Source: an uncultured Clostridia bacterium (GTDB taxonomy: Bacteria; Bacillota; Clostridia; Christensenellales; UBA1242). Taken from it: a stretch of 64,000 bases of DNA. The translations under genes were made by a program, and so were the position numbers. Below the pieces are notes generated by a model. That model did no database searches, had not been told where the DNA came from, and saw nothing but the letters and a program-made list of their open reading frames with translations. This document shows, in pieces, positions 26,428 through 34,870 of the stretch. The stretch spans positions 62,001-126,000 of the forward strand of contig CALBOE010000006.1 of NCBI GenBank assembly GCA_937896905.1, given 5' to 3'. Within the stretch, counting starts at the first letter, position 1. Each line of letters begins with the position of its first letter.

Positions 26428-27021
26428 TTACATTTCTCGGCGGGAGGTTAAGGCTTTGGAAAGTGTTGCGGGGTCGGCGTATTCTAGTTCACTTCCCATG
26501 GCAACCCCTTGTGCAATTCTTGAAACTTTAACGCCAAGTGGTTTTAGCAGGTTAGCAATGTAAATTGCGGTGGCTTCCCCTTCAACGTCCGGGTTAGTGG
26601 CAACAATAACTTCTTTAATGTTCTCTTCACCTACTCTTGCAAGTAGCGAACGCAAATTAATGTCGTTTGGCCCCTTACCTTCTAGCGGATTTATAACTCC
26701 ATGCAAAATGTGGTAAGTTCCATTAAATTCTCTAACCTTTTCAAGCGCAATAACGTCCTTTGGCTCTTTAACAACACAAATAATTGGCTCTTTTTTAGGA
26801 TTGGAACAAATGTCGCAAACTTCTTTATCTGTAAAATTAGCGCACACTTTGCAATAGTGAATTGTTTGCTTTGCTTCTAGCATGCTTCCGGCAAATTCTT
26901 GAACTTCTTCGTCGCTCATTGTTAGCAAAAAATAGGCATATCTTTGTGCGGACTTTTTGCCCACACTAGGTAGCCTAGAAAATTCATTAACAAGACGTTC
27001 AAAACTGCTAATGTTGTTCAT
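26428..27021 (-). CDS. recR: Recombination mediator RecR
   Basis: A 197-residue DNA-clamp protein that loads RecA with RecF/RecO. The helix-hairpin-helix (LPSVGKKSAQRYAY) is followed by a four-Cys zinc finger (CKVCANFTDKEVCDIC) and a Toprim domain (VVKEPKDVIALEK, ATNPDVEGEATA). It is the last gene of the mrnC-to-recR operon; its ATG overlaps the ybaB stop by one base (TAATG), implying coupled translation. Confidence 0.96.
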   Translation of the reverse strand: MNNISSFERLVNEFSRLPSVGKKSAQRYAYFLLTMSDEEVQEFAGSMLEAKQTIHYCKVCANFTDKEVCDICSNPKKEPIICVVKEPKDVIALEKVREFNGTYHILHGVINPLEGKGPNDINLRSLLARVGEENIKEVIVATNPDVEGEATAIYIANLLKPLGVKVSRIAQGVAMGSELEYADPATLSKALTSRREM

Positions 27022-27353
27022 TACATTAATCCGCCCAAACCGCCCATTGGAGATTTTTCCTTAGAAAGTTCGTCCGCTTTTGCCATTGCGTCGTTAAACG
27101 CAACAACCAACAAATCTTCCAACATTTCAACATCATCAGGGTCTACTGCATTTTTGTTAAGTTTAATGCTTTTTAATTCCTTTTTGCCAGACATTATAAC
27201 GGTTACCATTTCACCGCCAGCTTTGCCCACAACTTCAGCTTCTTCCAATTCTTTTTGCGCTTTTTCCATTTGTTCTTGCATTTTGCGGGCTTGTTGCATA
27301 AGCGCATTCATATTCATTCCGCCACCAAAACCGCCAAAATTTCCGTATGCCAT
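27021..27353 (-). CDS. ybaB: YbaB/EbfC nucleoid-associated protein
   Basis: A 110-residue DNA-binding protein. The Gly/Met-rich N-terminus leads into the long helix NALMQQARKMQEQMEKAQKE, then the conserved VVGKAGGEMVTVIMSG strand region. It sits between dnaX and recR as in most bacteria. It binds DNA as a homodimer and may assist recombination or fork repair. It starts three bases after dnaX. Confidence 0.93.
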   Translation of the reverse strand: MAYGNFGGFGGGMNMNALMQQARKMQEQMEKAQKELEEAEVVGKAGGEMVTVIMSGKKELKSIKLNKNAVDPDDVEMLEDLLVVAFNDAMAKADELSKEKSPMGGLGGLM

Positions 27354-27356
27354 AAA

Positions 27357-28844
27357 TTACTCCTTAAATTTTATTTTGCTTTTAAATGCTTCCCGCAAAT
27401 TGTCCTTAACGTCCTGCGCGGAAACATTTGATTTATCATATTCAACAGCAACTTGTTCAATGCTGTCGTCAAATAATTTAACTAAATTTAATAATACATT
27501 AATTCTTTCTTTGTTGTCAATCATTTGATAACTGCCCAAATCGTTTGTGTAGATTTTAATTGTGTTAAGCACCTTTTCCACTTTATTAACAGTTATTAAC
27601 GCATTGGAAAGAGCAAATAAATTGTTTTCCTTAACTTTTCTTAAAACATTGCCCCAAATTTTTTCCGCCTCTGTTTTGTTTTCAACAGTAATTGTTGGTG
27701 CTTGCTGAATTTGCGCCACTTTTGGTGCCGATGTTTCCACCGAAGTTGCTTGTTGTGGAACCTGCTCGAATTTAACCAAATCTAAACACGCACTTTCAAA
27801 TAAATTTTCTGGGTTTATGCTATATTTTAAGTCCAATTCAATGTTGGCAAACTTGCTGAACGCCGCTTTTAAATAGTTTAAATCGAACTTATTGGCAAGC
27901 TCTGCATATCCGGCATATTCTCCCGGCAAAATGTCTAGCACGGCATAATCGCCAACTCCAACCTTAATCATAACAAGGTTCTTAATAAAATCCGCCATTT
28001 CCTTGCACAAAACTTGAATGTTTTTGCCAACACCTAATGCTTTTTTAACCGCAACAAACAGCCCATTAATGTCCTTATTAATAATCGACAATAAAATGTC
28101 TTTAATACTATCCTTGCTGGAAAGTCCAATAACCTTTTCTGTGGCAGCATAGGTAATGTCGTTATCGCAGTATGCCGCAACACTGTCGGCAATAGAAAGC
28201 ATATCTCTAACGCTTCCCTCGCCCGCCTTTGCAATTAAGTGCAAACTTTTTTCATCGCACTTAATGCCCTTTTTGTTGAACACAAACTTTAAATGATTTG
28301 TTAAAGTTGCCACATCTAGAAGTTTAAAATCGAACCTCATGCAACGAGATAATATTGTTGCTGGCAATTTGTGAATTTCGGTGGTTGCCAAAATGAATAT
28401 AACAAACTTTGGTGGCTCTTCTAATGTTTTTAAAAGTGCATTAAAGGCGCTGTCGGTTAACATATGAACTTCGTCTATAATATAAACCTTATATTTGCCA
28501 ATAAGCGGTGGATAACTAACTTTTTCCCTTAAATCTCTAATTTCTTCAACCCTGTTGTTGCTGGCTGCGTCTATTTCAAAAATGTCGGTGTTTGGTTCGT
28601 TAAGCGCCACACATTCGCCACACATTCCGCAAGGGTTGCCATCATTAGAATGTGTGCAATTAACTGCCCTGGCAAAAATTTTTGCCATACTGGTTTTACC
28701 CGTGCCTCGTGGGCCACAAAATAAATATGCGTGCGTTAATTTGTTGCCTTTAATTTGATTTTTTAAGGTTTTAACAATATATTCTTGGCTAACAATTTCA
28801 TCAAAATTTTTTGGTCTAAACTCTCTGTATAATGCTAATGCCAT
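27357..28844 (-). CDS. dnaX: DNA polymerase III tau/gamma subunit
   Basis: Clamp-loader ATPase, 495 residues from the ATG at 28844 (a GTG one codon earlier is possible). YREFRPKNFDEIVSQ opens the protein; Walker A is GPRGTGKT, the zinc module is CTHSNDGNPCGMCGEC, Walker B is VYIIDEVHML, and the SRC sensor is LSRCMRFDF. AAAGGAG lies seven bases before the ATG. The start overlaps the sigH stop (TGATG). I did not look for a programmed frameshift signal for the short form in detail. Confidence 0.95.
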   Translation of the reverse strand: MALALYREFRPKNFDEIVSQEYIVKTLKNQIKGNKLTHAYLFCGPRGTGKTSMAKIFARAVNCTHSNDGNPCGMCGECVALNEPNTDIFEIDAASNNRVEEIRDLREKVSYPPLIGKYKVYIIDEVHMLTDSAFNALLKTLEEPPKFVIFILATTEIHKLPATILSRCMRFDFKLLDVATLTNHLKFVFNKKGIKCDEKSLHLIAKAGEGSVRDMLSIADSVAAYCDNDITYAATEKVIGLSSKDSIKDILLSIINKDINGLFVAVKKALGVGKNIQVLCKEMADFIKNLVMIKVGVGDYAVLDILPGEYAGYAELANKFDLNYLKAAFSKFANIELDLKYSINPENLFESACLDLVKFEQVPQQATSVETSAPKVAQIQQAPTITVENKTEAEKIWGNVLRKVKENNLFALSNALITVNKVEKVLNTIKIYTNDLGSYQMIDNKERINVLLNLVKLFDDSIEQVAVEYDKSNVSAQDVKDNLREAFKSKIKFKE

Positions 28845-29443
28845 CACACCTCTCCTTTAATTGTTTTAAGTTTACGTTTTATTGCTTGCAAGTTGTTGTC
28901 CACTTGTTTTACGGTTAAATTTGCAGCTTTTGCCATATGTTCATATGAATATCCGTTCAAAAACTGTTTTAAAAGATTAAATTGTTCTTCTGTTAAAATG
29001 TTTTTAACCTTGCTTATAACAATTGTTTGCATTTCTTTGTTTATAATGTTTTGTTCTATGTTGCTTTCATCGTCGGCAATAACAAGTTTTAGCACCTCTT
29101 CGTCGTCGTTTCGGTCGTCAAATCTGGAAATTGGAACGTAACTATTCAGCGGAGCATTTTTCTTTCGTCCTGCATTTTTAACCGCATTTTGAAGTTGGCG
29201 GTGAATGCAAAGCGAAGCAAATGAGGCAAAATTATGGTTTTTTTGTGCATCATACACCATAACCGCCTTATACAACCCAATCATACCCTCTTGAATAAGG
29301 TCGTCAAAATCTGCGCCCAGCAAAAAGTATTCACGAGAAATGGCGGTAACTTTTGGCTTAAACATTCTCATTAATGTTTCCATTGCCTGCTCGCCGTGAT
29401 TTTGTGCTCCCAATATTGTTTCGTTTAGCACCTCTTCTTGCAA
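28844..29443 (-). CDS. sigH: RNA polymerase sigma factor, SigH-like
   Basis: A 199-residue sigma-70-family factor. Region 2 has LLGADFDDLIQEGMIGLYKA and FASFASLCIHRQLQNAV; region 4 is a C-terminal HTH (YSYEHMAKAANLTVKQVDNN). Its place after rlmB and mrnC is the classic position of sigma-H, the stationary-phase/sporulation-entry sigma factor of Bacillota. This suggests the lineage has, or once had, a sporulation programme. Coupled by overlap to dnaX and immediately downstream of rlmB. Confidence 0.88.
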   Translation of the reverse strand: MQEEVLNETILGAQNHGEQAMETLMRMFKPKVTAISREYFLLGADFDDLIQEGMIGLYKAVMVYDAQKNHNFASFASLCIHRQLQNAVKNAGRKKNAPLNSYVPISRFDDRNDDEEVLKLVIADDESNIEQNIINKEMQTIVISKVKNILTEEQFNLLKQFLNGYSYEHMAKAANLTVKQVDNNLQAIKRKLKTIKGEV

Positions 29444-30163
29444 TTATTTTCTCCTTTGCCTAACAACTTCATAAATTCCAATGGCACTTGCGCAACTTGC
29501 ATTTAAACTGTTAACGCTTCCAAACATATCTAGCGAAAGAACTTCGTCCACAGTTTCTTTAACAAGGCGAGAAACTCCTTTACCTTCGCTTCCAATCACC
29601 AAACAAGTTGGATATGTGAAATCTGCTTCATAAATGCGCTTATTGCCCGCTTCCAAAGCATAAGTCCACACACCGGCTTGTTGCAAATCTTTAACCGTTC
29701 TAGTTAAATTTGTTACCATTGCCACTGGCATATTAACAACCGCACCAGCGCTTGTTTTATAAACTGTTTCGTTAATTTCACACGCGCGGTTTTCTGGAAT
29801 AATAACCCCATCAACTCCTGCGCATTCGCAAGTTCTTATAATTGCACCAACGTTGTGCGGATCCACAATGCCATCTAGCATCACAATAAAGGCAGGCTTA
29901 TTTTTGTTTTCTGTCAATTTTAAAATATTTTCCACAGTTGTGTATTTAAAATTAGGAATAAACGCTAAAACTCCCTGATTTTTGCCCTTAAAAATGCGTT
30001 CCACATCTCGCTTTGGCAAAACTTCCACCTTAATGCCAACACTTCTTGCCCTATCTACTAAATTTATAATGTCCTTATTGCCACAATCCTCGGCAATAAT
30101 TTTTTCAATTCTTTTGTTAGCGTTTAATAACTCTCTAACAACATTAACTCCTTCAACAATCAT
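29444..30163 (-). CDS. rlmB: 23S rRNA 2'-O-ribose methyltransferase RlmB (SPOUT family)
   Basis: A 239-residue TrmH-type methyltransferase. An N-terminal substrate-binding domain (GVNVVRELL) is followed by the knotted SAM domain with DPHNVGAIIRTCECAG, the LVIGSEGKGVSRLV motif 2 and SLNASCASAIGIYE motif 3. In Bacillota this position encodes RlmB/YacO, which methylates 23S rRNA. It overlaps mrnC by four bases (ATGA) and abuts sigH. Confidence 0.92.
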   Translation of the reverse strand: MIVEGVNVVRELLNANKRIEKIIAEDCGNKDIINLVDRARSVGIKVEVLPKRDVERIFKGKNQGVLAFIPNFKYTTVENILKLTENKNKPAFIVMLDGIVDPHNVGAIIRTCECAGVDGVIIPENRACEINETVYKTSAGAVVNMPVAMVTNLTRTVKDLQQAGVWTYALEAGNKRIYEADFTYPTCLVIGSEGKGVSRLVKETVDEVLSLDMFGSVNSLNASCASAIGIYEVVRQRRK

Positions 30164-30552
30164 AATGTTTCCACCACAAACCTTTTAAACATTTTCTCTA
30201 ATTTTTCTTTTTGGCCCGATAAATGCCAATACCCCACCAAAGCCTCGAACTGAGTTGCAAGGTTATATTCTTCCAACGTGCTGTTTTTTGCCTTATTATT
30301 TGTGTGGCTGTTTCTTGCCCTTTTAATAATATCCATTTCGTCGTCGGTTAAATCTTCCTTAATTTGGTTAAGAATTTCTGCCTGATTTCTTGCGCAAACA
30401 ATTTCGTTTGCCCGCTTATTTAACCCGTTAGATTTACAGTTGAACTTTTCAATTAAAAATTCCCTAACCATCAACGTGAACACAGCATCGCCCAAATATG
30501 CCAAAACCAGCACATTTCGTTGATATGGGGAAGATATATCTGTTTTATCCAT
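30160..30552 (-). CDS. mrnC: Mini-ribonuclease III
   Basis: A 130-residue RNase III catalytic domain without a dsRBD. The signature LAYLGDAVFTLMVREFL contains the conserved catalytic Asp. In Bacillota it matures 23S rRNA. First gene of the six-gene operon. It has no Shine-Dalgarno; TATAAG lies six bases before the ATG, another predicted leaderless start. The usual upstream cysS is absent from this window. Confidence 0.92.
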   Translation of the reverse strand: MDKTDISSPYQRNVLVLAYLGDAVFTLMVREFLIEKFNCKSNGLNKRANEIVCARNQAEILNQIKEDLTDDEMDIIKRARNSHTNNKAKNSTLEEYNLATQFEALVGYWHLSGQKEKLEKMFKRFVVETL

Positions 30553-30558
30553 AATCTA

Positions 30559-30587
30559 CTTATAACACAATTTGCGAAAAATGTAAA
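30559..30587 (-). promoter_or_regulatory. mrnC-recR operon promoter, leaderless layout
   Basis: TTTACA (30582-30587), 17-base spacer, TATAAG (30559-30564), six bases to the ATG at 30552. Confidence 0.7.
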
Positions 30588-30604
30588 GAAGTTACGAAAA
30601 AACT

Positions 30605-30633
30605 TTGACATTTGAAAAAAAAAGGTATAGAAT
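30605..30633 (+). promoter_or_regulatory. Promoter of the 169-aa membrane protein gene
   Basis: TTGACA (30605-30610) and TAGAAT (30628-30633), 17 bases apart, followed by GGGGAG before the ATG at 30655. Confidence 0.75.
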
Positions 30634-30654
30634 ATAAAAAATTAGGGGAGATTT

Positions 30655-31164
30655 ATGGAATTTATACACAGAATGAAAAAACGCGAATTCATTGAAATGA
30701 CACTTAAAACAGTTATTGCCATTTTAGCGTCATTCATTGCAATTATATTAATGGAAGGCATGATTTATAGCATAGAACTAAATTCATATATGAAATATGG
30801 AATTATGACGCTTAAACAACCAACCTCAACCATTGCCTACTGTATTGAACGTGGCGACGACGAATATTTCGTTCTTTACTACAATGAAGATAGTGAACCA
30901 TTGTGGACTGCCGATGCAAAAGCTCCTCTTTTGTCAAAAGCAGATTGCCTAGCAATGGAAGGAACTGACGTTAAAGAAGTTGTGTTCCACGCACCTAACG
31001 CTTTCCAATTCTCAATAAGTGGCATTCACTTTGTTGTTATGGCAGTTTTCGTTGCCTTAATTGCAGGCTTCTTTGTATATAAATTTATTGCTTTGGGCAA
31101 GGAATATAAAAAGATTGAAGAAAACTTTAGAAAAACTGGCACAATTGAAATTAACAACATTTAA
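30655..31164 (+). CDS. Membrane protein with two helices, 169 aa
   Basis: Unrecognised. A transmembrane helix lies near residues 20-40 (TVIAILASFIAIILMEGM) and a second near 124-145 (IHFVVMAVFVALIAGFFVY). About 80 external residues lie between, including an acidic stretch (ERGDDEYFVLYYNEDSEPLW); a short cytosolic tail follows. Promoter, Shine-Dalgarno and terminator are all clear, so it is a real single-gene unit. Function unknown. Confidence 0.7.
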   Translation: MEFIHRMKKREFIEMTLKTVIAILASFIAIILMEGMIYSIELNSYMKYGIMTLKQPTSTIAYCIERGDDEYFVLYYNEDSEPLWTADAKAPLLSKADCLAMEGTDVKEVVFHAPNAFQFSISGIHFVVMAVFVALIAGFFVYKFIALGKEYKKIEENFRKTGTIEINNI

Positions 31165-31171
31165 TAAAAAC

Positions 31172-31200
31172 AAAAGCACCAATTATTTGGTGTTTTTTTT
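31172..31200 (+). terminator. Terminator of the 169-aa gene
   Basis: CACCAA/TTGGTG stem with a 4-base loop and eight T. Confidence 0.85.
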
Positions 31201-31210
31201 GTTCTTAAAA

Positions 31211-31396
31211 TAAAAAATAAGCCATATACTCAAACGAACATATGACTTATTAAGGACTAATAAATAGAAATAAGCATATTGCACAAACTAACATATGGCT
31301 TATTAAATAGAAATAAGCATATTGCACAAACTAACATATGGCTTATTAAATAGAAATAAGCATATTGCATATACTATGCATATGGCTTATTATAAC
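31211..31396 (+). repeat. Tandem hairpin array, period 43 bp
   Basis: Three near-identical units with 43-bp period (reference G at 31274, 31317 and 31360) follow a diverged unit at about 31211-31255. Each unit is an inverted repeat: AATAAGC(C)ATAT pairs with ATATGGCTTATT across a variable loop. Confidence 0.85.
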
Positions 31397-31609
31397 TATC
31401 ACGCAATGGCAAAACACCTAATTAATGCGGGGAATTGCATTTCGGCAACAGTTTTTAAACAATATCACCACATTTACCCCGCACTTGTTCTATACTTTGA
31501 AAATCATCGCCCCATTCCAATTAGGCAATACAAGTGGGCAGAATATTTACCACTGCTAACACGACTTAATATTCCAATTAACAATCCAGAAAATGTGCAA
31601 CTAAACTAA
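31376..31609 (+). CDS. Possible small protein, 77 aa
   Basis: The frame is open from inside the last hairpin unit to a stop that overlaps the end of addA by nine bases on the other strand. Candidate starts are ATG 31376, 31382 or 31406; none has a clear Shine-Dalgarno. The product (AKHLINAGNCISATVFKQYH onward) is His/Tyr/Pro-containing and matches no family I know. It could be a real small protein controlled by the hairpin array, or a chance frame. Confidence 0.4.
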   Translation: MHMAYYNYHAMAKHLINAGNCISATVFKQYHHIYPALVLYFENHRPIPIRQYKWAEYLPLLTRLNIPINNPENVQLN

Positions 31610-34600
31610 TTCGCCCGTATTAATTGAATATATGTACATATGCTCAACCGGCTTTTTAAACGCCTTTTCCACAGCCAGTTTATACAATTTAAGTTGTTCC
31701 ATATATTTTTGCTTTAGTATTTTTGCAGGCAATGAGGAAAATTTATAGTCCACAATGTCAATGTAATTATCTTTTTCAATAATCAAATCCACAACACCTT
31801 GAACAAGCACTTTATCTGATATATTGCTATTAACAATTTCGTTATATGGCACATAAAGCATAAACTCCGCTTCTTTTTTAATTGCCGTTGCGCCTTTTGC
31901 CAAAAGAGATAACGCCTCGTGAGCTTTTTGAATTTTATCATAATCCACATCGACAAAATCTGTGCATTTAACAAATGCGGCGGATAAATTCAACTGTTCT
32001 AGTGCGGAATGATAATGTGTTCCTACAAGCGCCCTATCTTCTTCGGCGTTATATTGATTTTTGTGCGTTAACCATTCTTTTGTGTCGAACTTAACAGATT
32101 CTGCTTGTTTGCTGTTCAAACCAGTAACCGTATTTTTAAAAGGAATGCTAAATTTTTCAGCGTTGGCATAAACGAAATCTTTATTAACCCACTCAAAATT
32201 TTCGCTTTCCTCAGGTTGAATTAGCGAAACCTTTTCAGCACCATCAAGCAAGCATATTTTGCAATATTTAAAGTCGTTTTCGCCAAAATTTAAGCGATCT
32301 AAATAGCAACTTAAAATTAAGTTCGCAAAACTTGTGTTTTTAATTACTCTTTCTTCTAATATCTTTGGATTATATTGCCCCGTTATTATCAACTTGTTTT
32401 TAGCACGTGTTATTGCAACATACAAAAGGCGTAGCTCTTCTTTTGCTCCCTTTTCTATGTTTTTAAGTTTAATTGCAAATTGTGGAACACTGTTTTCTTT
32501 GGTTCTGTCGGCAGAATTAAAATAATCCACACCCAAACCAATATCTGCATTAAAATTAACTTCGTCCGTTTCCCGCAAATGTTGAAACATTTTGCTAGAA
32601 TTAAACATAATAACAACCGGATATTCAAGCCCTTTACTTTTGTGAATTGTTTGAATTGTAACACTGTTTTCAAGGTCTGCCTCAGCAAAATCTGCCCCGC
32701 GTGAAACATTGCTTTCAACAACTGCAATAAATTCTGCCAAACTTAAACCGCTTTCAACAGTAAGTTTTTTCAAAAACTCTTCTAATAAAGCAATTTCTTT
32801 TGCTCCGTTTTCGTGTGTTAACAAATAATATCTTAATTGCTTTTCATTTAAAATATATCTAATAAGGTCACTATTAGATTTGGTGTAGGTTTTGGTTTTA
32901 ATATCATTTAACGCGTCGAAACCTGCTTGAATTGCTGGATTGTTTATGTTTTCTTTCAAATTTTCAAACAACGTTTTATCCTTATTTCTAAATGAAACAA
33001 GTTCGTCCATCGTTAGTGGTGTTAACGCCATAAAACACGCTAAATAGTCAACATCGTCTGCCAAATTTGCCACGCACTTTAAAATTGAAACAACCAATTT
33101 AATGCATTCGCTTTTATTCGTTTCCAATTTATTGTTAAGTTTAAGCGGAATTCCATTACTTCTTAATAAATCTATTAAAATTTTTGCACTTTCGTCCCTT
33201 TCCGAGCGAGATAGAATTGCAATATCGGCATAAGTTAATTCTCTTTCCGCTTTAAGGTTAGCGTCATAGAATTTTGTGCCAACAAGTTCGGTTATTTTTT
33301 TAAGCACCAAAAATGCTTCCAATTCCTTTGCCGTTGTTGCTTTTTCTGTTGCATCATTTTTAACGCTGTAAATTCCTTTTGCAAAAACGTCTTCCTTATC
33401 GGCAGCAACCAAAAGCATTTCTGTTTTATCGTCAATAATATCAGTTCTTTTCGCATCTATAACACAATCTTTGGCATAGTCAATATCCGAAGCTTGCTTT
33501 GTCATAAGTTTAGAAAAAATTTCATTTGCAAATTCCATAATTTTTGGGTTAGAACGGAAATTAACATTCATATCAAACGCCGTTCCCAAATTAGAATTTT
33601 GCTTATAGGAATTATACTTTTTTATAAACCACTCTGGGCTTGAACCCCTAAATCCATAAATGGATTGTTTAACATCTCCAACTGTGAAAAGGTGTGCATT
33701 TTTGCCTACTAAACTAGACATCAATTTGTCTTGCAACGGGTTAACGTCTTGATATTCATCAATGAATATATATTGATATTTCTCTTGAAGTTCTGCTTTA
33801 ACCTTTTCGTTTTCTAAAAGTTTTAACATTAATCTATTTAAATCATTAAAATCAATTAAATTATTTTTTTCTTTAATTAAATTATAATTTTTAATAAAAA
33901 TTTTTAAAATTTCAATAAAATAATTAAAACATTCAATTATTTTTGCATTTTTTTCATTAAAATTGAAATTAATTCCATTTTCTTGCAGATTAGTTTTATT
34001 TTCTAAAAATGCTTTTAATTGATCATTAATTTCTTTAAGCCCTTCGTTTTCTTTACATTCCTTTGCGCTAAATGTTGAACATTCAAAACTTTCCAACAAC
34101 CTTAAATTATATTCCAAACTTGCATTTTGGTTAAACTCATTTAACTTTTGAACGCATTCCGCAAGTTTGTTTTTAATGCTTTCCGAACAACTTGCACCAG
34201 AATATATAATCACTTCTTTTAACCGTCCAACCTCGTTTAAAATGTAATTGTTAACAACGTTTTGCGACCTAAATCCATTAACATATTCCTGCACCGATTG
34301 TTCCAAAAACTCTTCATACTTTTCAAGATTAACAATGTTGAAATAGGTGTTTAAAATCATTTCTTGCAACTTATTAAAGTTTCTTGCATTGCCTCCAAAA
34401 AGGTCTAGCAAAACATTAATTTTATCCGCACTTTTGCCATATTCGTCCAGTGTTTTCTTCATGGCAATAGAAATATAATAATCCCTAGTTGTGTCGCTTA
34501 TAATTTCTATGTTTGGCGATATGCCTAATTCGTAAAAATATTTCTTTATTGTTTTTGCACTAAAGCCATCTATTGTGTCTATGCTGGCAGTTTTAACTTG

Positions 34601-34870
34601 GTCTATTAAACTTAGAATATATGCCTTGTTTTGGGCCGTTTTCAACTCTTCATTAAGTTTTGCCACCAACCTATCTTTCATTTCTGTGCCAGCAAGAACT
34701 GTAAACGTAACCACCAAAAGTGAAGATATTGCAACGTTCTCTTTAATTATTAGATTTGCAATTTTTTCAATCATAACAGTGGTTTTTCCACTGCCAGCAC
34801 CAGCACTGACAAGTTGGTGGGAAGCGGTTGAATCTAAAATGTCTTGTTGTACTTTTTCAAACTTCTTCAT
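31601..34870 (-). CDS. addA: ATP-dependent helicase/nuclease subunit A
   Basis: A 1089-residue UvrD-type helicase fused to a RecB-family nuclease. Walker A SAGAGSGKTTVM is near residue 22; the helicase motif FIDEYQDVNPLQ is mid-protein; GDVKQSIYGFRG, TIHKSKGLEYPVV and VAITRAKNKL are further helicase motifs. The C-terminal nuclease shows IDIVDYKFSS. With AddB it resects double-strand breaks. It is somewhat shorter than the B. subtilis subunit. It overlaps addB by four bases (ATGA). Confidence 0.94.
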   Translation of the reverse strand: MKKFEKVQQDILDSTASHQLVSAGAGSGKTTVMIEKIANLIIKENVAISSLLVVTFTVLAGTEMKDRLVAKLNEELKTAQNKAYILSLIDQVKTASIDTIDGFSAKTIKKYFYELGISPNIEIISDTTRDYYISIAMKKTLDEYGKSADKINVLLDLFGGNARNFNKLQEMILNTYFNIVNLEKYEEFLEQSVQEYVNGFRSQNVVNNYILNEVGRLKEVIIYSGASCSESIKNKLAECVQKLNEFNQNASLEYNLRLLESFECSTFSAKECKENEGLKEINDQLKAFLENKTNLQENGINFNFNEKNAKIIECFNYFIEILKIFIKNYNLIKEKNNLIDFNDLNRLMLKLLENEKVKAELQEKYQYIFIDEYQDVNPLQDKLMSSLVGKNAHLFTVGDVKQSIYGFRGSSPEWFIKKYNSYKQNSNLGTAFDMNVNFRSNPKIMEFANEIFSKLMTKQASDIDYAKDCVIDAKRTDIIDDKTEMLLVAADKEDVFAKGIYSVKNDATEKATTAKELEAFLVLKKITELVGTKFYDANLKAERELTYADIAILSRSERDESAKILIDLLRSNGIPLKLNNKLETNKSECIKLVVSILKCVANLADDVDYLACFMALTPLTMDELVSFRNKDKTLFENLKENINNPAIQAGFDALNDIKTKTYTKSNSDLIRYILNEKQLRYYLLTHENGAKEIALLEEFLKKLTVESGLSLAEFIAVVESNVSRGADFAEADLENSVTIQTIHKSKGLEYPVVIMFNSSKMFQHLRETDEVNFNADIGLGVDYFNSADRTKENSVPQFAIKLKNIEKGAKEELRLLYVAITRAKNKLIITGQYNPKILEERVIKNTSFANLILSCYLDRLNFGENDFKYCKICLLDGAEKVSLIQPEESENFEWVNKDFVYANAEKFSIPFKNTVTGLNSKQAESVKFDTKEWLTHKNQYNAEEDRALVGTHYHSALEQLNLSAAFVKCTDFVDVDYDKIQKAHEALSLLAKGATAIKKEAEFMLYVPYNEIVNSNISDKVLVQGVVDLIIEKDNYIDIVDYKFSSLPAKILKQKYMEQLKLYKLAVEKAFKKPVEHMYIYSINTGELV

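Noticed and set aside
31211..31396. CRISPR array
   Set aside because: The 43-bp unit is repeated in full with no unique spacers and no cas genes.
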